Below, one piece after another: positions 17,266-25,777 of a stretch of DNA of 64,000 nucleotides. Under the pieces are notes generated by a model that searched no databases, was not told where the DNA came from, and was given only the letters and a program-made list of their open reading frames with translations. Position 1 is the first letter of the stretch. Every line of letters begins with the position of its first letter. Source of the stretch: Caulobacteraceae bacterium (GTDB lineage Bacteria; Pseudomonadota; Alphaproteobacteria; Caulobacterales; Caulobacteraceae); assembly GCA_947475465.1 (NCBI GenBank), contig CANJLK010000002.1, forward strand, positions 1 to 64,000, read 5' to 3'. The position numbers were made by a program, and so were the translations under genes.

Positions 17266-18825
17266 ATGAAACTGATGGGTTTTAAAAGGCTGGCCGGGCT
17301 GATGCTCGCAGCCGCGATGATCGGAGGCCCGCTCGCCGGCGCCGCGGTCGCACAGACACCGGCGCCCGCCGCGGCCCCGGCCGCAGCTCCGGCTGCCGCC
17401 GCCCCCGAGGCGGCGGCGCCTGCCGCAGCCCCGGCCGCCGAAGTCGCACCGGCCCCCGCGCCGGCCGCGCCCGCCGCCCTGCCGACCCCGGTCGATAAGG
17501 GCGACAACGCCTGGATGATGGTCTCCTCGGTGCTGGTGCTGCTGATGATCGTCCCGGGCCTGGCGCTGTTCTACGGCGGTCTGGTGCGCCAGAAGAACAT
17601 GCTGTCCATGCTGATGCAGACCACGACCGTCTGCGTCATCGGCATGATGGCCTGGGCCTTCTGGGGCTACTCCCTGGCCTTCACCGACGGCGGGTCGCAT
17701 GACCTGTTCCTGGGCGGCCTGAGCCGGCTGTTCCTGAAGGGTCTGACCCCCGCCAGCGTCGCGGCGACCTTCTCGACCGGCGTCTACATCCCGGAGATCA
17801 CCTTCGTCTGCTTCCAGATGACCTTCGCCGCCATCACCGCCTGCCTGGTGCTGGGTGGGGTGGCCGAACGGATGAAGTTCTCGGCCGTAGTGATCTTCTC
17901 GGTGCTCTGGCCCCTGCTCTCCTACTACCCCATCGCCCACATGGTGTGGTGGTGGCCTGGCCCCGACGCCATCGCCCACGATCCGAAGGCGCCGGTCCAT
18001 GCCGGCTACCTCTGGACCGCCGGCGCGCTGGACTTCGCGGGCGGCACCGTGGTGCACATCAACGCCGGCGTAGCCGCCCTCATGGGCTGCCTTATCCTCG
18101 GACCCCGCAAGGGCTACCGTTCGGAAGCCATGCCGCCCCACTCGCTCACCCTGACCCTGGTCGGCGCGGGCCTGCTGTGGGTGGGTTGGTTCGGCTTCAA
18201 CGCCGGGTCCAACCTCGAAGCCAACGGCTACGCCTCGCTGGCGATGATCAACACTTTCCTGGCCACCGCCGCGGCGGGCTTCTCCTGGGCGGGCGTCGAG
18301 TGGATCACGCGCAAGAAGGCCTCGATGCTCGGCATGGCCTCCGGCCTGGTCGCCGGCCTCGTGGCGGTGACCCCGGCCTCCGGCTTCGCCGGTCCGATCG
18401 GCTCCATCGTACTCGGCCTGATCGTCAGCCCGATCTGCATCTTCTTCTGCTCGGTCATCAAGAACGCGCTGAAGTATGACGACAGCCTGGACGCCTTCGG
18501 CATCCACGCCATTGGCGGGATCGTCGGCGCCCTGGCCACCGGCATCCTGGTGTCCGCCAGCCTCGGCGGCGCCGGCATCGTCGACTACACGACCTGCGGC
18601 CTCGACAAGGACTTCTCCACCTGCGACGCCCTGGCCAGCTACACGATGATGGGCCAGTTTATCACCCAGCTGAAGGCCGTCGCCGTGTCCTTCTGCTGGT
18701 CCGCGGTGGCCAGCTCCATCGTCTTCTTCATCATCAAGTTCACGGTCGGCCTCAAGGTCAGCCTGGACGTGGAAGAAGAAGGCCTGGACATCGCCGAGCA
18801 TGGCGAACGCGCCTACCACTACTGA
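17266..18825 (+). CDS. amtB: Ammonium transporter
   Basis: A 519-residue channel of the Amt/MEP/Rh family. After a signal peptide (GRLAGLMLAAAMI-like, cleaved near AVAQ) comes an Ala/Pro-rich segment of about 50 residues, then the channel from DKGDNAWMMVSSVLVLLM. Conserved elements include GLALFYGGLVRQKNML, DFAGGTVVHINAGVAAL (pore His region), GWFGFNAGSN and DAFGIHAIGGIVGALATG (second pore His). Eleven membrane segments are expected. The long Ala/Pro linker after the signal peptide is more than most AmtB proteins carry. Operon with glnK; a strong terminator follows. Confidence 0.96.
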   Translation: MKLMGFKRLAGLMLAAAMIGGPLAGAAVAQTPAPAAAPAAAPAAAAPEAAAPAAAPAAEVAPAPAPAAPAALPTPVDKGDNAWMMVSSVLVLLMIVPGLALFYGGLVRQKNMLSMLMQTTTVCVIGMMAWAFWGYSLAFTDGGSHDLFLGGLSRLFLKGLTPASVAATFSTGVYIPEITFVCFQMTFAAITACLVLGGVAERMKFSAVVIFSVLWPLLSYYPIAHMVWWWPGPDAIAHDPKAPVHAGYLWTAGALDFAGGTVVHINAGVAALMGCLILGPRKGYRSEAMPPHSLTLTLVGAGLLWVGWFGFNAGSNLEANGYASLAMINTFLATAAAGFSWAGVEWITRKKASMLGMASGLVAGLVAVTPASGFAGPIGSIVLGLIVSPICIFFCSVIKNALKYDDSLDAFGIHAIGGIVGALATGILVSASLGGAGIVDYTTCGLDKDFSTCDALASYTMMGQFITQLKAVAVSFCWSAVASSIVFFIIKFTVGLKVSLDVEEEGLDIAEHGERAYHY

Positions 18826-18849
18826 TCTGGGTCTCCAGGTCGCGACGGA

Positions 18850-18876
18850 ACGGGGGTCCTTCGGGGCCCCCGTTTT
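18850..18876 (+). terminator. Rho-independent terminator of glnK-amtB
   Basis: ACGGGGGTCC, tetraloop TTCG, GGGCCCCCGT, then TTT. A 10-bp stem (one G-T pair) with a stable UUCG loop, 24 bases after the amtB stop. It may also limit read-through from the convergent ispE. Confidence 0.9.
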
Positions 18877-18885
18877 CGTTTGGGC

Positions 18886-19773
18886 CTATGCGGGATCTGG
18901 CCAGGGACCGCCCAGCCGGCAGCGCCGCACCCACCAGTCCGGCGCCATGGCCTCGAGGCGTTCGGCCAGGCTCTGCGCCTCGATATCGCTGGCGCAGAGC
19001 GCAAAGCAGGTGCCGCCCGAGCCGGACACCCGGGCCAGTAGGGTTTCCGGCTCGTCCTCCAGTGTCTGCAGGACGGCGCCGACAGCAGGCTCGACAGCCA
19101 GCGCGGCGGCCTGCAGGTCGTTGCGCTGCCCCCCCAGCCAGGCGGCCAGTTCGACGGCGCCCTCGAAGGTCTCCGGCATGGCGGGCAGGTGGGTATCGCC
19201 AAAGGCCGCTCGCTCGTCGAAGCGGCGATAGACCTCGGCGGTGGAAACCGGGCGTCCCGCGTTGACCAGCACGGCGTCGATGGCTGCGAAGCCGGGCGGC
19301 GGACTCAACTGCTCTCCCCGCCCCTCGGCCAAAGTCGGACGGCCCCAAAGACAGGCCGCGCCGTCAGCGCCCAGGCCGGCGGCGATCGCCTGCAAGGCGC
19401 CATCGTCGAACGGCAGTTCGAAGACCTGCCGCAAGAGGCGAAGCGTCGCGCCGGCGTCGCTGGATCCCCCGCCCAGCCCCGAGGCCACCGGAAGCTGCTT
19501 GTCGAGGGTCAGACCCACAGGCGCGAGGGGCCGGCGCGCGTGCGCGATCAGGGCCTGGGCCGCGCGCATCACCAGATTGTCGCCCTGTCCCAGGCCGGCC
19601 CCGAAGGGCCCGCCCACGCGCAATTCCAGCGCCTCGGCGCGGTGGGCCGAGACCACGTCGCCGATATCGGCGAAAGCCATCAGGCTGCACAGCGGATGAT
19701 AGCCATCGGGCCCGGGCGGGCCCACATGGAGGAACAGGTTGACCTTCGCGGGCGCGAAGGCGGCCAGGGCCAC
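18886..19773 (-). CDS. ispE: 4-diphosphocytidyl-2-C-methyl-D-erythritol kinase
   Basis: A 295-residue GHMP kinase of the non-mevalonate isoprenoid pathway; it phosphorylates CDP-methylerythritol with ATP. The N-terminus AFAPAKVNLFLHV holds the catalytic Lys, YHPLCSLMAFADIGD the substrate region, and PVASGLGGGSSDAG the glycine-rich ATP loop. C-terminal VSGSGGTCFALC is the third GHMP motif. Length is normal. It lies four bases downstream of the TPR lipoprotein gene on the same strand, an arrangement seen in many Alphaproteobacteria. Confidence 0.95.
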   Translation of the reverse strand: MALAAFAPAKVNLFLHVGPPGPDGYHPLCSLMAFADIGDVVSAHRAEALELRVGGPFGAGLGQGDNLVMRAAQALIAHARRPLAPVGLTLDKQLPVASGLGGGSSDAGATLRLLRQVFELPFDDGALQAIAAGLGADGAACLWGRPTLAEGRGEQLSPPPGFAAIDAVLVNAGRPVSTAEVYRRFDERAAFGDTHLPAMPETFEGAVELAAWLGGQRNDLQAAALAVEPAVGAVLQTLEDEPETLLARVSGSGGTCFALCASDIEAQSLAERLEAMAPDWWVRRCRLGGPWPDPA

Positions 19774-19777
19774 GGCG

Positions 19778-21475
19778 CTACTTCCCGGCGACCTTCGGCG
19801 CGACGCCGTCCGGTCCCAGTCCGGAGGCGATCTTGGCCGCCGCCCGGTCGCGAATCTTGTCCTCCGGCTTCAGGGTCAGCACGCGGCGCCATTGGAACAG
19901 GGCCTCGTCGCGCCGCCCCACCCGCCAGTAGGCGTCGCCCAGGTGGTCGCTGATTTCGGGATCTCCGGCTTCAAGCTCAACCGCCTGCTCGAGCTTCTCC
20001 ACTGCGGTCTTGAAGTCGCCCATCCGGTAGTACGCCCAGCCCAGGGAATCGACCATGGCCCCGGAGCGTGGATTGGCGGCGACCGCCTTTTGCACCATGG
20101 CCATGGCCTCGGGCAGGCGCTCACCACGGTCGATCCAGGAATAGCCCAGGAAGTTCAGCAACTCCGGCTCGTCCGGATGGGATTTCAGCGCCGCCTGCAT
20201 GTCGGCCTCGGCATCCGGCCAGCGCCCAACGGCCTGGTAGTTCACACCTCGCGAATAGAGCAGCCGCCAGTCCGGGGTCTTGCTCTGGCTGATGACGCCG
20301 GTCAGGATTTCGGCCGATTCCGCCCACTGTTCGTTGACCCGCAGCAGGTCCGAAAGCGTGATCCGCGCGTCGACGTCGCCCGTGGCCGCCGCCACCCGCG
20401 CCAGCCTTAGCGCCATCTCCTTGTCGTCAGCCGCCTGGTAGGTCCAAGCGAGCTTGGCCTGCGCTGCGCTGAATTCCGTCGAGCCGGGCTTGGGCTGGCT
20501 GTAGGCCAGCCGCGCGGCCTCGGTGTCGTGATTGGCCTGCATGAGGTCGCCGACCATCACCCAGGCCTCGTCCCTCTGCGGATCGAGCCGCAGGACAAGC
20601 CGAAGGTAGGCCAGTGCGATCTGCCCCTGCTTGGCGGCGATCATGGTGGCGGACGGGGCCAGCATCGCCTGGGCCGCGCCCTCGCGGACGCTCGGCGCCG
20701 CTGGCGCGGGCTTGCCGCCCTGCGCGCGGTCGCGGGCCGCGGCTAGGGTGGCGTTGTCCGGGTCCTGGGCCAGAAGGGTCCGGTAGAGGGACGCCGCGTC
20801 CGCCCGCCGCCCGCGTCGCTCCAGGAAGCCCCCATAGGCCAGGATCGACATCTCGCTGGGACTGCCGCCGGCGACGGCTTTGAAGTCGGTCTCGGCTTCG
20901 TCGAAACGCCCGGCCCGTTCGAAGAGGTAGGCCTGCCCCAGCTGACCGAAATATTCCACGACGCGGTCGCCGCGCACTTGCGGCCGGACGAGAGAGCCCT
21001 CCACGTCGCCGGCGCCGGCCGCCGCCCAAGGCTCAAGCAAGGCCGCCGCCGGCTTGTGCGGGAAGGCGATGGCGTCGTTGGCCAGCAGCGCCCTGGCCTG
21101 CTTGTCCTTGCCCTGCGCCAGGGTCTCCACGGCCACGACGAGCTTGCCAAGCCGCTTGCCGGATTCGGTTGCGTCGTCGCCGGCGGGCGCCAGGGTTGCG
21201 GCCCGGGTCACATCCCCGGACAGCAGGGCGGCCGTAAAGGCCCGCTCGGTCACCAGGCCGTCATTGGCGCTGGGCGCGCGCGCCAGGTCAAAGAACCTCG
21301 CCGCATCGCTGTTGCGGCCATCGTTAAGCGCCGCCTCGCCCGCCAGGAACATCCCATAGGGAGAGACCCCGACCGGCAGATCGGCGGCCTGCTGCTGCGA
21401 AGATGCAGGCGGCAGCGACGCGCAGGCCCCCAGCAAGATCATGGGGGCCACGGCGGAAAGCAGGGACAGGCGCAT
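19778..21475 (-). CDS. TPR-repeat outer-membrane-type lipoprotein
   Basis: A 565-residue lipoprotein: signal MRLSLLSAVAPMILLGAC with lipid Cys at about residue 18. The rest is helical TPR repeats; those near the C-terminus are clearest (YSWIDRGERLPEAMAMVQKA, GWAYYRMGDFKTAVEKLEQA, DAYWRVGRRDEALFQWRR), with the usual Gly/Ala/Tyr pattern. Similar TPR lipoproteins upstream of ispE are common in Alphaproteobacteria, with proposed roles in envelope assembly; the partner is unknown. First gene of the pair with ispE. Confidence 0.88.
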   Translation of the reverse strand: MRLSLLSAVAPMILLGACASLPPASSQQQAADLPVGVSPYGMFLAGEAALNDGRNSDAARFFDLARAPSANDGLVTERAFTAALLSGDVTRAATLAPAGDDATESGKRLGKLVVAVETLAQGKDKQARALLANDAIAFPHKPAAALLEPWAAAGAGDVEGSLVRPQVRGDRVVEYFGQLGQAYLFERAGRFDEAETDFKAVAGGSPSEMSILAYGGFLERRGRRADAASLYRTLLAQDPDNATLAAARDRAQGGKPAPAAPSVREGAAQAMLAPSATMIAAKQGQIALAYLRLVLRLDPQRDEAWVMVGDLMQANHDTEAARLAYSQPKPGSTEFSAAQAKLAWTYQAADDKEMALRLARVAAATGDVDARITLSDLLRVNEQWAESAEILTGVISQSKTPDWRLLYSRGVNYQAVGRWPDAEADMQAALKSHPDEPELLNFLGYSWIDRGERLPEAMAMVQKAVAANPRSGAMVDSLGWAYYRMGDFKTAVEKLEQAVELEAGDPEISDHLGDAYWRVGRRDEALFQWRRVLTLKPEDKIRDRAAAKIASGLGPDGVAPKVAGK

Positions 21476-21516
21476 CGGCGGACTTTCGAACTTAAGAATG
21501 GCCGCCGCAAGGCGTC

Positions 21517-23205
21517 TTACATGTTGGGATAGTTCGGTCCGTCCCCACCCTGTGGTGTCGTCCAGACGATATTCTGCGAGGGATCCTTGATGTCGCAGGT
21601 CTTGCAGTGGACGCAGTTCTGGAAGTTGATCTGGAACTTCGGGTTCTGCCCCTGCTCGTCATAGAGCACCTCGTAGACCCCCGCCGGGCAGTAGAGCCTC
21701 GCCGGCTCGCCGTACTTCGGCAGGTTGATCGAGATCGGCACCGAAGGATCGCGCAGTTTCAGGTGCGCCGGCTGGTTCTCGTCGTGGTTGGTGCTCGACA
21801 GGAACACGCTGGAGAGCTTGTCGAAGGACAGGACGCCATCGGGCTTGGGATAGACGATCGGCTTGTGATCCTTGGCGAGACCCGTGGAATCGGCGTCGCT
21901 CTTCAGATGGTGCATGGTGCCGAACAGCGACGCGCCGCCGAACAGGCTCGTGAACCACAGGTCGAACATCGACACCGCGCCGCCCAGCATGGTGCCGAAC
22001 TTGGTCAGGATCGGCTTGGCGTTGCGTACGGTGTGCAGTTCCTTGCGCACCCACGACCGGTTGAAGGCTGTTTCGTATTCCACCAGGTCGTCCGCCGACC
22101 GGCCGGCCTGGATAGCCGCATAGGCCGCCTCGGCGGCCATCATCCCGCTCTTCATGGCGTTGTGGCTGCCCTTGATGCGCGGCACGTTGACCATGCCGGC
22201 GCTGTCGCCCAGCAGCACGCCGCCCGGGAAATAGAGCCTTGGGATCGACTGCAGCCCGCCCTCGGAGATCGCCCGGGCCCCGTAGGCGATGCGCTTGCCG
22301 CCTTCCAGGTGCTTGGCGATGTCGGGGTGCTTCTTGAAGCGCTGGAATTCATCGAACGGCGACAGCCAGGGGTTCTTGTAGTTCAGGTGCACCACGAAGC
22401 CGACGGCCACGTAGTTGTCGCCGAAATGGTAGAGGAAGCTGCCGCCGCCCGTAGCGTCGTCCAGCGGCCAGCCCACGGTGTGCTGCACCAGGCCCGACGA
22501 AAATACTGCGTCAGGGACCTGCCAGATTTCCTTCAGGCCGATCCCATATTTTTCCGGATCGCAGCCCTCGGCCAGGCTGTAGCGGGCGCGAAGCTGCTTT
22601 GAGAGCGAGCCGCGCACGCCCTCGCCGATGAACACATACTTGCCATGCAGTTCGATGCCCGGCTGGTAGTCGGGACCCTTGGCGCCGGTCTTGTCGATAC
22701 CGAACACCCCGGCCACAACGCCCTTCAGCGCGCCCTTTTCGTCGAAGACAGCTTCCGAAGCCGCCATGCCGGGATAGATCTCCACGCCCAGGCCCTCGGC
22801 CTGCTCCGCCAGCCAGCGGCAGACGTTACCGAGCGAGGCGATGTAGTTGCCGTGGTTGTGCATGAAGCCTGGCATGGCGAACATCGGCAGGCTGGCCGAG
22901 CCCTGCGGCCCCAGGACCACGAACTTGTCGCTGGTGACCGGTGTCTCCAGCGGCGCGCCCATCGCCTTCCAATCCGGGAACAGCTCGTTGATCCCCTTGG
23001 GGTCGATGACGGCGCCGGACAGGATATGGGCCCCGACCTCGGAGCCCTTTTCGAGCACCGCGACGGTGATCTCGGTCCCGGCCGCCGCCGCGAGCTGCTT
23101 CAGACGGATCGCGGCGGAAAGGCCGGATGGACCAGCGCCGACGATGACAACGTCATATTCTATCGCCTCGCGCGGTTCGCCCTGATCGGCGATGTCTTCG
23201 CTCAT
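21517..23205 (-). CDS. Electron transfer flavoprotein-ubiquinone oxidoreductase
   Basis: A 562-residue membrane-associated enzyme that passes electrons from ETF, reduced by acyl-CoA dehydrogenases, to ubiquinone. The FAD Rossmann motif VIVGAGPSGLSAAIRL is near residue 20, and the 4Fe-4S motif is at the C-terminus (CPAGVYEV, then NFQNCVHCKTCDIKDP). Length matches the family (about 550-560). It fits functionally with the acyl-CoA dehydrogenases at 48.9-51.0 kb and the acyl-CoA ligase at 38.4 kb. Single-gene unit; a hairpin before its start may terminate the upstream VOC gene. Confidence 0.96.
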   Translation of the reverse strand: MSEDIADQGEPREAIEYDVVIVGAGPSGLSAAIRLKQLAAAAGTEITVAVLEKGSEVGAHILSGAVIDPKGINELFPDWKAMGAPLETPVTSDKFVVLGPQGSASLPMFAMPGFMHNHGNYIASLGNVCRWLAEQAEGLGVEIYPGMAASEAVFDEKGALKGVVAGVFGIDKTGAKGPDYQPGIELHGKYVFIGEGVRGSLSKQLRARYSLAEGCDPEKYGIGLKEIWQVPDAVFSSGLVQHTVGWPLDDATGGGSFLYHFGDNYVAVGFVVHLNYKNPWLSPFDEFQRFKKHPDIAKHLEGGKRIAYGARAISEGGLQSIPRLYFPGGVLLGDSAGMVNVPRIKGSHNAMKSGMMAAEAAYAAIQAGRSADDLVEYETAFNRSWVRKELHTVRNAKPILTKFGTMLGGAVSMFDLWFTSLFGGASLFGTMHHLKSDADSTGLAKDHKPIVYPKPDGVLSFDKLSSVFLSSTNHDENQPAHLKLRDPSVPISINLPKYGEPARLYCPAGVYEVLYDEQGQNPKFQINFQNCVHCKTCDIKDPSQNIVWTTPQGGDGPNYPNM

Positions 23206-23268
23206 AGCCCCGTTGCTCCAATGATCGTCCGGGCGACTTATCGGAAGGTCACCTAGCGGCGGTCAAGG

Positions 23269-23293
23269 AAAACCCCGCAATCCGAACCGCGGG
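23269..23293 (-). terminator. Possible terminator after the VOC-family gene
   Basis: On the minus strand: CCCGC, a 10-base loop, GCGGG, then GTTTT. The stem is only five to six pairs, so the call is moderate; the position, just after the gene ending at 23313, is right. Confidence 0.4.
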
Positions 23294-23312
23294 CAGAGGC
23301 CATGGCGGCCGA

Positions 23313-23804
23313 TCAGTCCTTGCCGGCGTAGGCGGCCTCCAGCGCGGCCACGTCGAGCTTGCCCATCTTCATCATCGCGGTCATGGCCCGATTGCGCCCC
23401 GCTGCGTCCGATCCGCCAATGGTCTCGAACAACTGCCGCGGGACAACCTGCCAGGAAACGCCGAACCGGTCCTTCAGCCAGCCGCAGCGGCCGGGCTCGC
23501 CACCCTCAAGGCCAAGCTTCCCCCAATAATGGTCGACCTCGGCCTGGCCCTCACAGTCGATGACGAAGGAGACGGCTTCCGTGAACTGGTACAGCGGCCC
23601 GCCGTTGAGCGCCGTCACGCGCACCCCGTCCAGTTCGAAATCGGCGGTCATCAGGCTGCCCGGGGGCCGGCCATGGATTTCCTGGCCCGCCTCGGAGTAG
23701 CGCGAGACGCTGAGCACCTTCGAGTTTGGAAAGACCGAGACATAGAGGTCCATGGCCTCCTCGGCGCGGTCATCGAACCACAGGAACGGATGTATCTTCG
23801 GCAT
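23313..23804 (-). CDS. VOC-superfamily protein (PhnB-like / 3-demethylubiquinone methyltransferase-like fold)
   Basis: A 163-residue protein of the PhnB-like branch of the vicinal oxygen chelate superfamily. It begins MPKIHPFLWFDDRAEEAMDL, contains YVSVFPNSKVLSVSRY and the ends WGKLGLEGGEPGRCGWLKD and GVSWQVVPRQLFE. The final KMGKLDVAALEAAYAG is the usual C-terminal helix. Despite annotation as methyltransferase-like, these proteins are usually of unknown catalytic function. ATG 23804 has a GGGAG site upstream; an open frame extends further but is not coding. Divergent from the next gene by 82 bases. Confidence 0.85.
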   Translation of the reverse strand: MPKIHPFLWFDDRAEEAMDLYVSVFPNSKVLSVSRYSEAGQEIHGRPPGSLMTADFELDGVRVTALNGGPLYQFTEAVSFVIDCEGQAEVDHYWGKLGLEGGEPGRCGWLKDRFGVSWQVVPRQLFETIGGSDAAGRNRAMTAMMKMGKLDVAALEAAYAGKD

Positions 23805-23886
23805 GGCGGTCTCCCTTTCGCTCCCGCAGGACGCACGGAATGCGCCGGTTCCGACAAGGTCCGCGTTTTTCGCTATAGAACGCGCC

Positions 23887-24321
23887 ATGAGCAACGCCCC
23901 ACGTCTACGCCGTCTCCTCGACTTGCCCGGGGTCGCCGACCTGGAATTCAAGGCCGTGATGAAGCGCGAGTTCGCCGAGCCTCTGGCCCGCGCCGAACAT
24001 CCCGAAATCGACGAAGTCTCGCGAGCTGTCTTCGGGATCACGGCCGATGAGGCCGAGGACACGCCTCGCCCGCCCGGTTGGGACGCGCCTGAGCGCCTGG
24101 CGATCCCGAAGCAGGTCTTCGCCTTCGAGGACGCCGGCTGGGACGTCACCGACGACAAGCGCCGGCCTCTTCGCGTGCTGGGCCATTTCAACCAGCAACT
24201 CTGGCTGGCGATCCGCGGCGTCGCCGGCGAACTGCCCTTCCTGCCCGAAGGCGACGACAAGAAGCCCGATCCCTGGGGCGCCTCCCTGGCGGCGGACGCC
24301 AAGCGCTTCAAGCGGCGATAG
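23887..24321 (+). CDS. Conserved hypothetical protein, 144 aa
   Basis: A soluble, charged protein without signal or membrane segments. It starts MSNAPRLRRLLDLPGVADLE and contains an Asp/Glu-rich middle, a QVFAFEDAGWDVTDDKRRPL stretch and a basic tail (DAKRFKRR). I do not recognise a named family; the mix suggests a small regulatory or nucleic-acid-associated protein, but that is only an impression. It lies 31 bases before the 56-residue basic ORF, possibly in one transcript. Confidence 0.65.
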   Translation: MSNAPRLRRLLDLPGVADLEFKAVMKREFAEPLARAEHPEIDEVSRAVFGITADEAEDTPRPPGWDAPERLAIPKQVFAFEDAGWDVTDDKRRPLRVLGHFNQQLWLAIRGVAGELPFLPEGDDKKPDPWGASLAADAKRFKRR

Positions 24322-24352
24322 AGGGCCGGTCGGGAATCTGAGATAAGAGGCC

Positions 24353-24523
24353 ATGAAACCTCCCGTGAAGCGCTTCGCCGATCTGAAACCTGCTCCGAAG
24401 GCGCCGGGCACCTTCGCCCCGCCCACGCCGAAGGTATCGCGCCAGAAAAAGGCCAAGGTGCTCACGCCCGCCGAACGCGCGGCCTTCCTGGCGTCGCGGC
24501 CGGACCTCAAGCCCAAGGTTTAG
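24353..24523 (+). CDS. Small basic hypothetical protein, 56 aa
   Basis: ATG 24353 follows an AAGAGG site at good spacing and runs to TAG 24521-24523. The product is Lys/Pro-rich (RFADLKPAPKAPGTF, then SRQKKAKVLTPAERAAFLA) with a short helix at the end; net charge is strongly positive. Codon use has the high third-position GC of its neighbours. It could be a nucleic-acid or ribosome-associated small protein, or simply a chance ORF in a GC-rich genome; I rate it as slightly more likely real because of the RBS and tight spacing after the 144-residue gene. Confidence 0.45.
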   Translation: MKPPVKRFADLKPAPKAPGTFAPPTPKVSRQKKAKVLTPAERAAFLASRPDLKPKV

Positions 24524-24608
24524 GGCCATCCAGTCGATCCGGCCCATTGCCTAGGCCGCCTCAAAGGCGGCAACTGTCCCGCCAGAACCGCGATCAGGGA
24601 CGGAAAAG

Positions 24609-25757
24609 ATGACCGCGAATATTCCCCCGACAAGCCTGCAACTGCGCTCGCTGTTGAAGGCGGACGGCGCGCTTGAGCTATCCCTGGCCGAGGTCGCCAC
24701 GCCGGCGCCCGCCGAAGACGAGGTGTTGGTCCGCGTGGAGGCCTCGCCGCTCAACCCCTCCGATCTTGGCCTTCTCATCGGCCCGGCAGACCCGGCGACG
24801 GCCATCGTGTCCGGCCGGCCGGACAGGCCCAAAACGACCCTTGCCGTACCGCCTCGGGCAGTTCAGGCGCTGGCGGCCAGGCTGGGCCAGTCGCTGCCGG
24901 TAGGCAACGAAGGCGCCGGCGTCGTTGTCGCCGCCGGCTCAAACCCGCAGGCCCAGACCCTGTTGGGCCGCCACGTCGCCCTGATCGGCGGGGCGATGTA
25001 CGCTCAGTACCGCACGGCCAAGGTCCGCGACGTGCTGCCCCTGCCACCGGGCGCGACCTCGGCCGACGGCGCCTCGTGCTTCGTCAACCCATTGACCGCG
25101 CTCGCCATGGTCGAGACCATGCGCCTGGAAGGTCACACCGCTCTTGTCCACACGGCGGCCGCGTCGAACCTGGGCCAGATGCTGAACCGCATATGCCTGG
25201 CTGACGGAGTGCAGCTCGTGAACATCGTACGCAGCCCGGCGCAGGCGGCGATCCTGAAGGAAATCGGCGCCTTGGAGGTGGTCGATTCGTCCGCGCCGGA
25301 CTTCGCGGACGCCCTCACGGAAGCGCTGGTCCGCACAGGCGCGACCCTGGCTTTCGACGCCATCGGCGGCGGCCGGCTGGCGGGTCAGATCCTGAGCGGC
25401 ATGGAGATCGCCGCCAACCGCATGGCCACCAGCTACAGCCGCTACGGCTCAACCGTGCACAAGCAGGTCTATATCTACGGCATGCTGGACACCGGCCCGA
25501 CCGAACTTGTGCGCAACTTCGGCATGGCCTGGGGCGTCGGCGGCTTCCTGCTCACCCCATTCCTTCAGAAGATCGGACCCGAGGGCGGTGCGCGGCTGCG
25601 GGCTCGGGTGGCGGCGGAGCTGAAGACGACCTTCGCCAGCCACTACACCGCCGAGATCGGCTTGGCCGAGGCCCTGAAGCCCGAGGTCATCGCCGCCTAC
25701 AACCGCAAGAGCACAGGCGAGAAATACCTGATCACCCCCCAGAAGGGCCTGGCCTGA
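24609..25757 (+). CDS. Zinc-less MDR-family NAD(P)H-dependent oxidoreductase (quinone-reductase-like)
   Basis: A 382-residue medium-chain dehydrogenase/reductase. The N-terminal GroES-like part has EDEVLVRVEASPLNPSDLGLL, the pattern of quinone oxidoreductases, and no structural zinc Cys cluster is seen. The cofactor domain starts at HTALVHTAAASNLGQMLNRI, a variant of the Gly-rich nucleotide loop, followed by GVQLVNIVRSPAQAAIL. The C-terminal part LAEALKPEVIAAYNRKSTGEKYL is typical. Substrate unknown; probably reduces an enone or quinone. Preceded by a short hairpin (24555-24571) and followed after 20 bases by the methyltransferase gene. Confidence 0.85.
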   Translation: MTANIPPTSLQLRSLLKADGALELSLAEVATPAPAEDEVLVRVEASPLNPSDLGLLIGPADPATAIVSGRPDRPKTTLAVPPRAVQALAARLGQSLPVGNEGAGVVVAAGSNPQAQTLLGRHVALIGGAMYAQYRTAKVRDVLPLPPGATSADGASCFVNPLTALAMVETMRLEGHTALVHTAAASNLGQMLNRICLADGVQLVNIVRSPAQAAILKEIGALEVVDSSAPDFADALTEALVRTGATLAFDAIGGGRLAGQILSGMEIAANRMATSYSRYGSTVHKQVYIYGMLDTGPTELVRNFGMAWGVGGFLLTPFLQKIGPEGGARLRARVAAELKTTFASHYTAEIGLAEALKPEVIAAYNRKSTGEKYLITPQKGLA

Positions 25758-25777
25758 CCGACCCTCGCCTCTCCGCC

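Noticed and set aside
24555-24571. Hairpin GCCGCCT-CAA-AGGCGGC before the MDR gene
   Set aside because: No T-run, and such short GC stems are common by chance here; left unannotated as a terminator.
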